This document shows, piece after piece, positions 52,425-62,775 of a DNA stretch of 64,000 nt. The notes under the pieces are model-generated. The model was not told the DNA's origin. It did not search any database and worked only from the letters and a program-made list of their open reading frames with translations. The DNA is taken from the NCBI GenBank assembly GCA_963969495.1, contig OZ018321.1, forward strand, positions 126,536,298 to 126,600,297, given 5' to 3'. The stretch is from Ceratothoa steindachneri. Lineage: Eukaryota; Arthropoda; Malacostraca; Isopoda; Cymothoidae. How positions within the stretch are numbered: the first letter of the stretch is position 1; every line of letters starts with the position of its first letter. The position numbers and the translations under genes are program-made.

Positions 52425-54355
52425 TAAGGTGGTAATTTACGAGAAACTGAAGGGTCGCAGAAAGAGATGGATATTATATTCGTGATTTACGCAAAATATA
52501 GCCGTAGAAAGGGTTATTTTCATTTGCGGTTTTTTTCATTATTGTACAGTGTTATTAATCCCTTCTGAAATTCCTTATCCGGAGTTTTCCTTCTATAATT
52601 CGGTGAAGTTCTGTTCTCGATTTCTAACAATATGTATTAATGCATGATAAATTTCATTTCACATTAGTAAACTGATACACCACTTCCGCTACGAATAGTA
52701 CAAAAATAGACTGAAGGAATAGAACTTCCATTGGTCAGACAAAAACAGAACGACAGTGAAACTTACCTTGCCTCGCCTCCACCATCGGGAGGAAGAATAC
52801 CCACAAATATGGGGCGATTAGCATACCAATGGTGTTCCATTGTCAAGATTCATTCGTGTTAAGACGAAAGGTCTACAGAAGAAGATCCAAGCTAACGGAA
52901 TCTGAGATACCCAGGAAAAATGGATGTATTCTCCCTAGTAGAATAGAACCAAACTGCAACTAATAGTCTTAAATTGAAATGATTCTAAACTGGTCTAACA
53001 TAAGACTGAAGAAAACCAACCTAGTAATGGGAAAGTTTTTGTTTATTATAATACTAGTTTCCAAAATACGAACACTTCCTTCTTCAGCATGACAAAAATT
53101 TGAGCCAACATAAAATGGCTAAATCGTAAAAAGATTATTAACGGATAAAATGAGGAAAGTCGTAGAAATGAAAAACTCTGGCAAAATAAATAGGAAAAAT
53201 CTCGATAAAAAAAATAGAAAAATAAGAAAGAAGGTGTCTGAAAGGAAAGTATAAAGATGGGCCTTAATATTTCCTCACTTACATAGAAGCACAAAAATAC
53301 TTGGAAAGGGTAGGTATTTATAGTCGCTTTGGGCCAAATCAATCAAATTAAATCAAGACTACACAAACCAGAACAAATAAATCATCTAAAGACATAAATT
53401 AAAAAATTTCTTTACGGAAGAAGACAAAGTGTTATTTATCTCTCTCCAGCATTTTCATTAACGCTCTTCTTAATAAAAAAATATATTGTACTTTTCATTC
53501 TGACGTCACCTTCAAATCCTTATTATCCATTTATAAATTTATAAAATATCAAGAATGATTTTCGATTGCCTTTTCCCACAACTTTTCACTCTCTTACGAC
53601 GAAATTCATTGCAAAATCTCAAAGTACGCCTATATCCTAATAGGAATGGTAATATATTTTTCATGTTTCAGTAAAAGACTCGGATCAGCTGCGCCTCTTT
53701 ATTAAAATGCAGGAGGAAGTGGGTTGGCCTTCTTTATTCAGTCGTTGTTAGATATATTTTTACATCAAACCGCATACGTAATTGGGTTCCCTGTTTCTCT
53801 TTCATACCTCCTGCCCACTTCCAAAGAAAACAGTCTTTTGAAGAAAAATATACATAACTCATACTTTGACGATTGTGGCAAAATATGGCGACATAAGAAT
53901 GAAGCTTTTATGTATTATATAATAGCAAATATCGGTGTCCTATAAACATATTCAATCACCATCAACCACTTTTCCCTAAAGTCATTCTCTGTCCGTGGCA
54001 GCCACTTGAGCCCTAACCCTCTCTTCTCACCTCTTTATGCGCTATTTTTTCCACGAGGAATTCACCTTTCATAGCAAAGAGGTGGTCTGCGCCGTAGCAT
54101 CTCGCGGAGTCAAGATTTAGCTTATGCTTGTATCCAAGGCAAGAAGAATACCCATACCATCATCCGGCGTGTGTGTGGACAAATTAAGACCCAGTGATAG
54201 CATATTTCACACAACCAAATAAGGAATGAGATGATAATTATGGGACAACAAGGAGACGGGATAAACAAGTCACTGAAATATATATTTCCACCTACCACCA
54301 GAGAATATACAGAATAATATAAATACAAACAAATATAGAAAAAGTAATGTATTTA
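52425..54355. other. AT-rich sequence, no supported gene
   Basis: No convincing coding exon or repeat. If the 52356-52419 segment is a real exon, this could be intron. Confidence 0.45.
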
Positions 54356-54356
54356 G

Positions 54357-54359
<3 letters not shown>

Positions 54360-54410
<51 letters not shown>
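54360..54410. repeat. (TA)n microsatellite
   Basis: About 24 units. Its last five bases (ATATT, 54406-54410) are the left target-site duplication of the LTR element. Confidence 0.95.
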
Positions 54411-54413
<3 letters not shown>

Positions 54414-55841
54414 GATAGAACGAGTTGAATCTGTGTTAAATTCAACTCCTATCCCACGTGCATCTTCGATTCGAGGCTTGGAGTCTTATCAACAGCTGCC
54501 AGACGCCAATGTTTAAACAAGGAGGTTATCGTCCCCCCGTTCGCCCCCATACGCCGACCTCGCCAGATCGAGTTAGGCTTATGAACAGATAAGGCATTTT
54601 TCTCCGGCCCAGCTGTGCGTTCCCTCCAAGCTTCCACCCCATTCTCCCCCACGCCAAGGAGATGTCCTGGCTATATATATGGAAACTTTACCACTAAGAT
54701 CAGATTGGAGATCCAGATTTTCGTCGCGAAACATCACCACGACCCTCTCTCCCTTTGTGCGCCAAGGGACCTCGGCCTCGAGATTCACCATCACTTGTCC
54801 AGGAGGACAATATTCCTTGAGTGCCAAAGGTTCGAGCCTTTAGTGACGTCAAGTCCCCAAGGCATCCCCCCCTGTTGTTCAAGGAGAACAATATTAGAAC
54901 AGCCATTGTTCGTTTTGAGCCCTTCGCCAAGAAACGGTTCTCATCTTCCCCCTATTGTTCGAGGAGAACAGTATTAGAACAGCCATTGTTCGTTTTGAGC
55001 CCTTCGCCAAGAAACGGTTCTCATCTTCCCCCTATTGTTCAAGGAGATCAACATTAGAACAGCCATTGTTCGTTTTGAGCCCTTCGCCAAGAAACGGTTC
55101 TCATCCCCCCCCTATTGTTCGAGGAGAACAGTATTAGAACAGCCATTGTTCGTTTTGAGCCCTTTGCCAAGAAACGGTTCTCACCCCCCTGTTGTTCAAA
55201 GGAGAACAACATTAGAACAGCCATTGTTCTTGAGCCCGTAGACAAGAGACGGTTCTCATCCCCCCTTTGTTCAGAAGAGAACAACCTAGAACATCCATTG
55301 TTCGTCCAGCCGTTCGTCGAGAACGGTTCTCCTTCCCAAGACGCCACGTCAGGATCCTTTCACCCCCCCCCCCTTCTGCTGGAACTCGCCAGCGGACCGA
55401 ATATTCCTTCAAGTACCTTCGACTGCACCCTAACGAAGTTACGTAAGCCAAGCGTCACCTTTTGAGTATTGATCCCTTATTTGTCAATTCTATCCTGTGC
55501 TTTAAATGGTTTATCAAACCATCCCATCTCTTTAACTCCATATTTGTTTTACCTTTTTTTGATCCCTTAAATCCTTGGATTAGCCCGAGTCTCCACGACC
55601 CTTTCCATTCTGTTTGTCAATATTTTCCGTTTTTGTGTATTGTTTATAGTTATTATTAATAAAACTCTATTTTATTAATGATAGCAATATTATTATCCTT
55701 GAGCTCAGTTCCACTTCTTAAGCATTTTGAAGATACATAATATCGGCCGCCAAGACAGTAAAACGCACTCTAGAGATAATTAAGAAAGTTCCCTCAACGA
55801 ATAGTGTTATATATAGTATCGTCGGGAGTCATTCTACGACA
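54411..55841 (+). repeat. 5' LTR
   Basis: Begins TGTGATAGAACGAGTTGAAT and ends TCATTCTACGACA. It contains a TATA-like GGCTATATATATGG at about 54669, about six 80-bp tandem units (54874-55335) and a polyadenylation-type AATAAA at about 55659. It is 1431 bp, against 803 bp for the 3' LTR, because the latter has lost U3 sequence. Confidence 0.9.
54874..55335. repeat. 80-bp tandem repeats in the LTR U3
   Basis: Units begin TGTTCRAGGAGAACARTATT at about 54874, 54956, 55036, 55116, 55194 and 55268. Each continues through AGAACAGCCATTGTTCG to AAGAAACGGTTCTCATC. Every unit carries the half-sites TGTTC and GAACA as inverted pairs spaced by five bases, plus GAAACGGTTC. The 3' LTR keeps about three such units (58761-58980). 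Position in U3 suggests an enhancer. Variation in unit number within one element shows instability. Confidence 0.9.
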
Positions 55842-55864
55842 TATATATATATATATACTATTTA

Positions 55865-55890
55865 ATTTGGTATCAGGTGTGTAAGGTTTA
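55865..55890 (+). promoter_or_regulatory. Primer-binding site
   Basis: TTTGGTATCAGGTGTG lies 25 bp after the 5' LTR, separated by an (AT)n run. TGGTATCAG is the form expected to pair with a tRNA 3' end ending in ...CTGATACCA. The AT run between LTR and primer site is longer than usual and probably expanded after insertion. The tRNA identity is not established. Confidence 0.6.
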
Positions 55891-56206
55891 ACGCTATATC
55901 TTTGCAAACACTGGTCTCAGTCGAGTAAAGCATAGTGTTATTCGTTATAATAATAGAATATAGTAGTTCCCTTTTGTTTTAACGATTGCTATCCCCTTTT
56001 TTTTTGAAACTTAAGAAGCTGGAGTAGCTCAAGGAACGGTTATAATAATTTGTTTGTTTTTTTGTGATTTTAGTCAGTGGTTATTTAGAGTAAGAAACCA
56101 AGTACGAATAGGTCAGTGCCCATATTTAGGTAGGCTAATTCTATAGAGGCATAATTCTTGTTGCGAGGAATTTTAGTTGGTTGACTAGTGCCCCCCAAGT
56201 GCAAAG

Positions 56207-58288
56207 ATGACTCCGTTCGAAATCTTTAAAGCGCAAGGAGAGTCCTGTGGACTTTCCGGAAAAGAACTAATTAAGTACATTCAAGAGGAGCAAAAAAGAG
56301 AAAGAGAGAAACGGATAAGACAAGCTGACCATCAGATTGAATTAGCTCGGATTGAAGCAGAATTTCAAAGAAAAATGGAAGTAATAGAAAGGGAAAGAGT
56401 AATCCAACGAGAAGAAAGAAGGAAGGATTCGCGCCCCTTCCCAGGAAAGCTGACAAAGTTTCCGAGCCCCGTAAAACCCCAAAACTTCTTTCCCCAAAAC
56501 CAACAACGGGACTCCAAACCTCCCGTTAAGACTTCTCCTCCATCTCTCTTCCCGAAGCGACCAACCATATGCTTCACCTGTGGTGTAGAAAACCACATGA
56601 GCTGGAATTGCCCCCAAAATTCTAGGCTTAAAAGCGGACCAGCCCACCAAGTTCACCAGATTAATGCAACCACGGCTCCCCCGGTGGTGCAGACACAAGC
56701 AGAAACTTCTCCCCATCCGTCAGGCCACCAGGTAATTTTTTTGGGGAATAAAAGTTCAGCGGGAACTTTGAAATATGAGGAGGGCAGCGTGGACAGCTGT
56801 CGAGTATCGACTCTCGTCAGGGACACAGGATGTTCGTGCTTCATCGTGTCCGACGAACTCCTCCCAGTGGCCTCTAACCACGAAAAATTTGCGGTGGTAC
56901 GTGACTACCTTGGGCGGGCGAACAGATTCCCCGTCGCTAGATGTTACCTGCAGTGTCAATATTATAATGGCTGGGCTGAAGTCATTGTAGCACCAATAAA
57001 ATTCTGTTCCGTACTTATAGGAAAGAGCCCCCAAGTAAGTTTCGACCCTGTGTTTCAGGCCGCCCTTCCTCAAGGCCGAGATAAGAAAGAAGCCCAGGAG
57101 CCCGTCCCCATCAGAACCCCGATACCGTCCGATTTCTCGGAGACCCCTAACCAGGACTTTAGGACGGAAAAAGAGGAATGTGATTCACTAAAACCCTTAG
57201 GTGATAAGGCCCCAGACAAGGACACGGAGACTGTCCTTGGACCCCAAGAAAAAAAGAACCCCCAACGCGCCCATGGAGATACCTTCGTAGAACTAGACGA
57301 AGCATCGGCGCTTGAAGAGGATTGCCCCGCGGAGTCCCTTAAGGTAATCCAGACAGTGTGCATCCAACCTGATGCCGATTACCCTCCTCCTTGCCTACCA
57401 GGCAAGTCTTTGGAACCCTCTGACCTGGATAGTGACGCGCAGCTGACACCACGTCAGAAGAGTCAGCTCCAAGAACTAATTAAATGGAATCACCATTTAT
57501 CCACCCTATTAGCTCTTTTCGAGCAACTGCGTGAAAATGGCCTCACCATTGGCCCCAGCAAATGCCAGTTTGCCCACGAAACCATCAAATATTTGGGTTT
57601 CAAAATAAGACAAAGCAAGTCAGGTCCCCACGAGAACAAGATTAAGGCAATCGCCGACATGCCCCTCCCGATTACAAAGAAGCCATTAAGATCGATCCTA
57701 GGATCAGCTTCTCCCTATCAGCGATTTGTTCCGAATTTCGCTGCAATTTTGGCCCCCCTATGCGCCCTTCAGGAAAAGAATTTCCCCGATCGTTTACGTT
57801 GGAATGATGTCGCTGTTTCCCGTTATAATCAGCTCAAAAGTAAGTTCATTTCTGCCCCCATTTTTAAGTTGCCCAACCCGGAAAAATCCGTTGGAGTTAA
57901 GACCGACGTGATCAACGAGGGCATTGGAGGTGTACTCCTTCAATACGTGGATGACAGAACGAGTCATCCAGTTGCATATGCTAGCCATCTATTATTACCA
58001 CGCGAAAAGAGATATGCCACTAGAGAAAAGATAGCTCTATCAATTATCTGGGTCATAGACAAATTTAAGCTGTACTTGATATGTAAAGAATGTCAAATAG
58101 GAACCGACCGCCGTCCGTTAGCCTATATTAGGAATGTGAGACACTCAAACGGCCGCATCATGCGCTGGAGTTTACTCTTGCAAGAGTATCGATTTAAAAT
58201 AAATTATATCAAAGGTTCCGATAACCAGGTCGCTGACGCACTCAGTAGGAATGCGTTACCGAATAGTGTAGAACAATTGTATTCATAG
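56207..58288 (+). CDS. Fused gag-pol frame of the LTR element, 693 codons
   Basis: The start MTPFEIFKAQGESCGLSGKE fits the gag N-terminus of Gmr1-like elements. Charged coiled coil at residues 25-75; CCHC zinc knuckle CFTCGVENHMSWNC (122-135); aspartic protease with DTG at 206-208 (VRDTGCSCFIVSDELL) and IVAPIKFCSVLIG (260-272); Pro/Glu-rich linker (285-410); QLTPRQKSQLQELI (412-425), which normally leads into RT. The frame then jumps at about 426 to the RT thumb (LALFEQLRENGLTIGPSKCQ, KYLGFKI). RNase H keeps D567, E607, D634 and D677 (NQVADALSRN). The capsid domain, the integrase and the RT catalytic domain are absent, yet the frame is open throughout. It would yield gag-protease-RNase H without polymerase activity. 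Stop at 58288, just before the 3' untranslated region. Confidence 0.9.
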   Translation: MTPFEIFKAQGESCGLSGKELIKYIQEEQKREREKRIRQADHQIELARIEAEFQRKMEVIERERVIQREERRKDSRPFPGKLTKFPSPVKPQNFFPQNQQRDSKPPVKTSPPSLFPKRPTICFTCGVENHMSWNCPQNSRLKSGPAHQVHQINATTAPPVVQTQAETSPHPSGHQVIFLGNKSSAGTLKYEEGSVDSCRVSTLVRDTGCSCFIVSDELLPVASNHEKFAVVRDYLGRANRFPVARCYLQCQYYNGWAEVIVAPIKFCSVLIGKSPQVSFDPVFQAALPQGRDKKEAQEPVPIRTPIPSDFSETPNQDFRTEKEECDSLKPLGDKAPDKDTETVLGPQEKKNPQRAHGDTFVELDEASALEEDCPAESLKVIQTVCIQPDADYPPPCLPGKSLEPSDLDSDAQLTPRQKSQLQELIKWNHHLSTLLALFEQLRENGLTIGPSKCQFAHETIKYLGFKIRQSKSGPHENKIKAIADMPLPITKKPLRSILGSASPYQRFVPNFAAILAPLCALQEKNFPDRLRWNDVAVSRYNQLKSKFISAPIFKLPNPEKSVGVKTDVINEGIGGVLLQYVDDRTSHPVAYASHLLLPREKRYATREKIALSIIWVIDKFKLYLICKECQIGTDRRPLAYIRNVRHSNGRIMRWSLLLQEYRFKINYIKGSDNQVADALSRNALPNSVEQLYS

Positions 58289-58675
58289 GATTAGTATCTC
58301 CATGTAAGTTTATACCGTCTTGTACGACTTAATTTAAGATTCTTTTGTAATATAGTTAATTAACGTATATGTCTGAATTTTGTAACGCTCAATGTCTAAT
58401 TTTTTTTTATGTAGATTTGTTCTTATTAATTTACGTATAAATTATTTTGTCCCGTATGTACTAAGTTTATAACATTTCATTGTTCCATGCCCTTTTTTTT
58501 TATTAAGTTGTATTAAAGGTTATTTTCCCCTGTAATCTAAAGATCAAAATAATCATGTATTGAGGTAATAATAGTTAGGTGCAGGAAGATACGGTTGGTA
58601 CAAGAAAACGAGTTCCCTACAACGGAGCTCTTTCGTTGTCCCTTCTCTCTTTTTTTTCGAAGTGACAACTTCCCC
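58289..58675. other. 3' untranslated region of the LTR element
   Basis: AT-rich, non-coding. No integrase reading frame occurs between RNase H and the polypurine tract. Confidence 0.7.
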
Positions 58676-58688
58676 TGGAATGGAGGGG
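58676..58688 (+). promoter_or_regulatory. Polypurine tract
   Basis: GGAATGGAGGGG immediately precedes the TG of the 3' LTR. This is the position and composition of the plus-strand primer. Confidence 0.75.
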
Positions 58689-59491
58689 TGTGATAGAACG
58701 AGTTGAATCTGTGTTAAATTCAACTGTGTTAAATTCAAACGGTTCTCATCCCCCCCCCCTATTGTTCGAGGAGAACAGTATTAGAACAGCCATTGTTCGT
58801 TTTGAGCCCTTCGCCAAGAAACGGTTCTCACCCCCCTGTTGTTCAAAGGAGAACAACATTAGAACAGCCATTGTTCTTGAGCCCGTAGACAAGAGACGGT
58901 TCTCATCCCCCCTTTGTTCAGAAGAGAACAACCTAGAACATCCATTGTTCGTCCAGCCGTTCGTCGAGAACGGTTCTCCTTCCCAAGACGCCACGTCAGG
59001 ATCCTTTCATCCCCCCCCCCCCCTTCTGCTGGAACTCGCCAGCGGACCGAATATTCCTTCAAGTACCTTCGACTGCACCCTAACGAAGTTACGTAAGCCA
59101 AGCGTCACCTTTTGAGTATTGATCCCTTATTTGTCAATTCTATCCTGTGCTTTAAATGGTTTATCGAACCATCCCATCTCTTTAACTCCATATTTGTTTT
59201 ACCTTTTTTTGATCCCTTAAATCCTTGGATTAGCCCGAGTCTCCACGACCCTTTCCATTCTGTTTGTCAATATTTTCCGTTTTTGTGTATTGTTTATAGT
59301 TATTATTAATAAAACTCTATTTTATTAATGATAGCAATATTATTATCCTTGAGCTCAGTTCCACTTCTTAAGCATTTTGAAGATACATAATATCGGCCGC
59401 CAAGACAGTAAAACGCACTCTAGAGATAATTAAGAAAGTTCCCTCAACGAATAGTGTTATATATAGTATCGTCGGGAGTCATTCTACGACA
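58689..59491 (+). repeat. 3' LTR (U3-deleted)
   Basis: Shares the first 37 bases with the 5' LTR (TGTGATAGAACGAGTTGAAT...). It then has a 13-base duplicate (GTGTTAAATTCAA) and resumes at the position equivalent to about 55096. It therefore lacks some 645 bp, including the TATA-like box and three of the six tandem units. The rest matches the 5' LTR almost exactly to TCATTCTACGACA. Since reverse transcription makes the two LTRs identical at insertion, the deletion should post-date insertion. Confidence 0.9.
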
Positions 59492-59791
59492 ATATTATAA
59501 TACAGTTTCGCATTATTTGCGGTATACTGGTAGATGAGGATACTCGAAAAAGCCAGAATCCCTATGAAAAATTAGACAATGTTAAAAATAAACTGAGAAG
59601 CCTTACACGGTAAGTAGAATTAATTACTCAAGTTAATAATTGGTATTAATATTCCGATTCGTCTTTCAGTTTGTTTCTAATTAGTTTGCGAGCATGAATA
59701 GCGGCCTTATGCTGTTTCGATTTAATTCCCTTTGATGAATCTGAAGTCAGACCGATAGCTTCGTGGTTTTCGAATGTGGATTTTTTAAAGG

Positions 59792-60031
59792 GGCCGGAAC
59801 ACACACTTCGAATGAACCTCTAGGTGGACCCGTTAAAAAGGCCGGACTCTCGCTGTCCGATGGACCCGTATAGTGAGCTCGTTGTAGAGGCCGGAGCAGA
59901 GGCACTCGATGGACCAGCAGCTAGGCCGTTTTGAGAAACCAGCTCCCCTGTTTCCGATAGACCAGCAGGTTAACCCGTTGGAGAAGCCAGACGTCCTTGG
60001 TCCGATAGACACGTTGAAAGCCCTGGGTCTC
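59792..60031. repeat. 48-bp minisatellite, five units
   Basis: Units start at 59792, 59840, 59889, 59937 and 59985. Each begins with a GGCCGG- or RRCCAG-type motif followed by a CCGATRGACC-type motif and CCGTT. The period is a multiple of three, so it can encode a 16-residue repeat (QQVNPLEKPDVLGPID and the preceding degenerate unit) in the plus frame 59909-60097. Older units have diverged and contain stops. It may be a decayed protein repeat or simple DNA amplification. Confidence 0.8.
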
Positions 60032-60099
60032 ATCCGTCCGACCGAAGCAGCAGGTGTGTCCATGATCACTATCGGAAACAGCTTGTACAGAGGATGAGT

Positions 60100-61390
60100 G
60101 ATTATGCTCTTCTTGAAGACAACCGACACGAATAACGCCTTTCCATCTCTGCCTTGATGTTCATACATCCGGCATTTTTTTCTTATTCCTTGGGTAGGTC
60201 AATGAATATGTTTGCGTATGTGTTCGTGCATGTTTCAAATAATTATGGAGAGCGAAACAAAAAGTAGAAGCTTCTTTATAACCTTTTTTAAATATCTAAA
60301 ATGGCGATGTTATTGAAATGTTTGAAATCCTGGTATCAGTGTGTAGTATTTTACATTTGCTCTGGCAAAATTACTTAGCATAATTTTGTGAAATCTTTCA
60401 AAATATTTGATGCAAAGTCCCACACTACATTTCCTGTACTCTATTCTAGTGATAGACGAACAATTAACACAAGCACATCTGCGTTAATTATTAGATATGA
60501 ACCAAACAAAGTTGGTTACAATTCAGCCTCATGACATCGAAATGAGGAGTTTGATAGGACGTTCAATATAGATGCGTTCAAGTTCATTATCGTCCTTTTT
60601 CTCAAGAATATTCCGTATTTCTTCAACTATCAAGTTCCAGGAAAAGGAAAAAGAGTGCATGAATTTATATAGCTCAAACTTTCTATTTTTTATGTAAACT
60701 TAGAATGAAAATTGTACTAAATAATTTATATGTTTATGGTCCCTTTTTGGTTAAAGTAGGCATATATTTAAATTCAGGTGAGGGCTGGCTATAACGAGAA
60801 ATGTGTAAATGAAGAATAAATTCTCATAAGCTAGAATAGAAATATATTAGTATTACACTACAGTATATTTAAACAAAGAAGACAGGATTTGAAGTAAAAC
60901 TAATTCTGACTTTATAAGCGCCTAATGTTGCAACTATTAAACAGAATTTTCTAAATTTCTATAAATCGCTAGAAAATTCTAAAGTGAAGGTTATTTTCAA
61001 TTTTTATTTGTTATTATAGTATCTTTAAAAGAAAATATAGTAAATAAATGCTAATGAATGCTTAATTTGAAAAGAAAGGAAGAAATTAGGTACTAAGACA
61101 TGTTACGAGGCCATGCTGACTCATGGAAAATTTAATCCTTTAGAGTTGCTAAATGCCAGGTAGATTTTAGGAAAACAATGTTCAATATTTCAGAGGTATT
61201 GATTTATTCAGAATAAAACTCTCATAATTATTAATATTTTTAAAATTATTATTAAATAGTATGGAATTGCGGATACTTACACCACAAAGGCAAGAAATAT
61301 GAAATAGGAAAAACAACCAATTATTCTTTTTTACAAAATAAATAATAAAAAATTATCATATTTGTTAAGGTGTGACAATATTTAGTTGGA
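60100..61390. other. AT-rich sequence, no supported gene
   Basis: Nothing recognised. Confidence 0.5.
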
Positions 61391-61679
61391 AAAGAGTTAC
61401 AGTAGTGATCAAATTATTATGAATTTCTTGAAAATTCGAAATTTTGAGGGAAAAGGTTATATAAAATTATTTTATTGGCAAGTAATCAATTTATTTTCAT
61501 AAATCAGCAAAAGTATTCTTTCTTAAATTAATTAATACTTGATTTGTCCTCGTTTAGCCGATTTAAGTGATCTAATACGCTCTGGCATGCCAGTGGTTAA
61601 AGTTCTGCATAATTGCTTGATTCTGTCAGAGTGAAACCAAATGTAGATAAGACGATCTATGAGCTTTGCTTTGGTTGTT

Positions 61680-62775
61680 ATGGGAACTTTTTTATTTATT
61701 TTTTTAGAATATACCATGAACTCTCAATAAGGTTCATGTGTGGGGAATTTCCAGGCCATGATAGCAGTTCAATGTCATTTTGTGCACACTATCTCTTCAC
61801 TGATCGCGCCGTGTGACAAGGAGCTGAGTCTTGATGAAATATGCATAATCTGTCACCGAACTATTCCATCATTTGAGGTAATAAACGGTTTTTCAGTACT
61901 TCAATATACTTGTACTGATTCATTATACTTTCAATAATCTTCCAGCGACTTGTCCAATGTACAGAAATTGCTCCCCACACCAAGAATATCTGTGAATGTT
62001 TTACTGTCCTTTTAAGACATTCTGGCATAAACTTCTCACCTGACCACCTCCTTACTGTTTGCACACTGTCATCAAGTACTGCATTAGTTGACACGTCCGA
62101 AAACACAACCTACAACAATATAAAACACTATAGCAGTACTGAAACAAACTATGATGCTAGTGGCAGCAGTTAAACATCCAGAAAAATTATGACTTGAAAT
62201 TATTTCATTCAGTATGAACGCGTAGCTAGTAGGTAATTTAGAATGCACCTAATACAATAGGTGCAGTATGTTCTCTTATGCTTAATATAGAAAATAGCTG
62301 GTAAATGTACCACGCTGACCAGTCTTCATTGCTCAGAAGTCCAATCAGCATGATCATTAGCCCAAACTTGATGTGGCTGTATCATGTTTTTAGTAAGCCT
62401 AGGCTCCTTTCTTGAACGGTAGGCTCGTAATTCACTTTCCAGTAACCTCCTATATACTGTTATTCAAGAAGGACTAATGCCATCTGCTAACAACTTGCTT
62501 GCAATCTTACTACAAAATTTTCTTTAGTCTTTAATAGCCATTTGTTTTATTTTTCTGTCTGTTTTTGGTGTTGTTTTCCTATTGCGACCACATTTCCAAG
62601 CCCTTGTTGAATCCAAATTGAGACAGTTTTCAATTTTTTGCTTTATATTGCTTACCGTTTGAGAGGAGACTCCCAATTACTTCGCAATATCTTTCTGTTT
62701 TAGTGCACTATCACTTAATAAAACTTTGATCTGTCCAAATTTCCGAGGACTCGAGTCATTGACTTTATCCATAAC
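61680..62775 (-). pseudogene. Transposase of the Tc1-like element
   Basis: The minus strand from 62772 reads MDKVNDSSPRKFGQIKVLLS, ALKQKDIAK-LGVSSQTVSN (HTH, one stop), CGRNRKTTPKTDRKIKQMAI, SKLLADGISPS-ITVYRRLL, LRAYRSRKEPRLTKNMIQ and ANDHADWTSEQ. After a 210-bp insert (62319-62110) it continues VVFSDVS (first catalytic Asp), DSVQTVRRWSGEKFMPECLK, HSQIFLVWGAISVH and YIEVLKNRLLPQMME, then FHQDSAPCHTARSVK (second Asp), and, across a frameshift, QNDIELLSWPGNSPHMNLIE (third catalytic residue) near 61735. All three catalytic acidic positions can still be read, but stops (including W to stop before the insert) and frameshifts inactivate it. Confidence 0.75.
62110..62319 (-). other. Intron-like 210-bp insert in the Tc1-like transposase
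   Basis: The insert starts GTCAGC and ends TTGTAG on the coding strand. Removing it joins AGA-CTG to GTT-GTG-TTT-TCG-GAC, restoring RLVVFSD, the expected text around the first catalytic Asp. The donor is weak compared with GTAAGT. It may be a true intron or a small insertion. Confidence 0.4.

Larger units (their letters stand above)
54411..59491 (+). mobile_element. Young Gmr1-like LTR retrotransposon, internally deleted
   Basis: A complete insertion: target duplication ATATT at 54406-54410 and 59492-59496; 5' LTR 54411-55841; primer-binding site at about 55869; one gag-pol frame 56207-58288; polypurine tract 58676-58688; 3' LTR 58689-59491. LTR ends are TG...CA. Apart from a U3 length difference, the two LTRs differ by about two substitutions over roughly 700 aligned bases by eye, so insertion is recent. 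The coding part lacks the capsid, integrase and RT fingers/palm but keeps protease, RT thumb and RNase H in one frame. It therefore cannot replicate alone and was presumably mobilised by enzymes from a full-length relative. The Gmr1-like label rests on the gag N-terminus, the linker shared with 22085-22180 and RNase H being the last pol domain. Confidence 0.9.

Noticed and set aside
55194..55330. Glucocorticoid-type response elements in U3
   Set aside because: The half-sites match, but spacing is five bases instead of three, so the assignment cannot be supported.
54615..55465. Overlapping frames in the 5' LTR with repeated RTAIVRFEPFAKKRF text
   Set aside because: Produced by the 80-bp tandem repeats in U3. 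The same frames recur in the 3' LTR and have no domain.
56271..57363. Minus-strand frames of 61-124 codons opposite the LTR element gag-pol
   Set aside because: Antisense shadows of a clearly coding plus frame.
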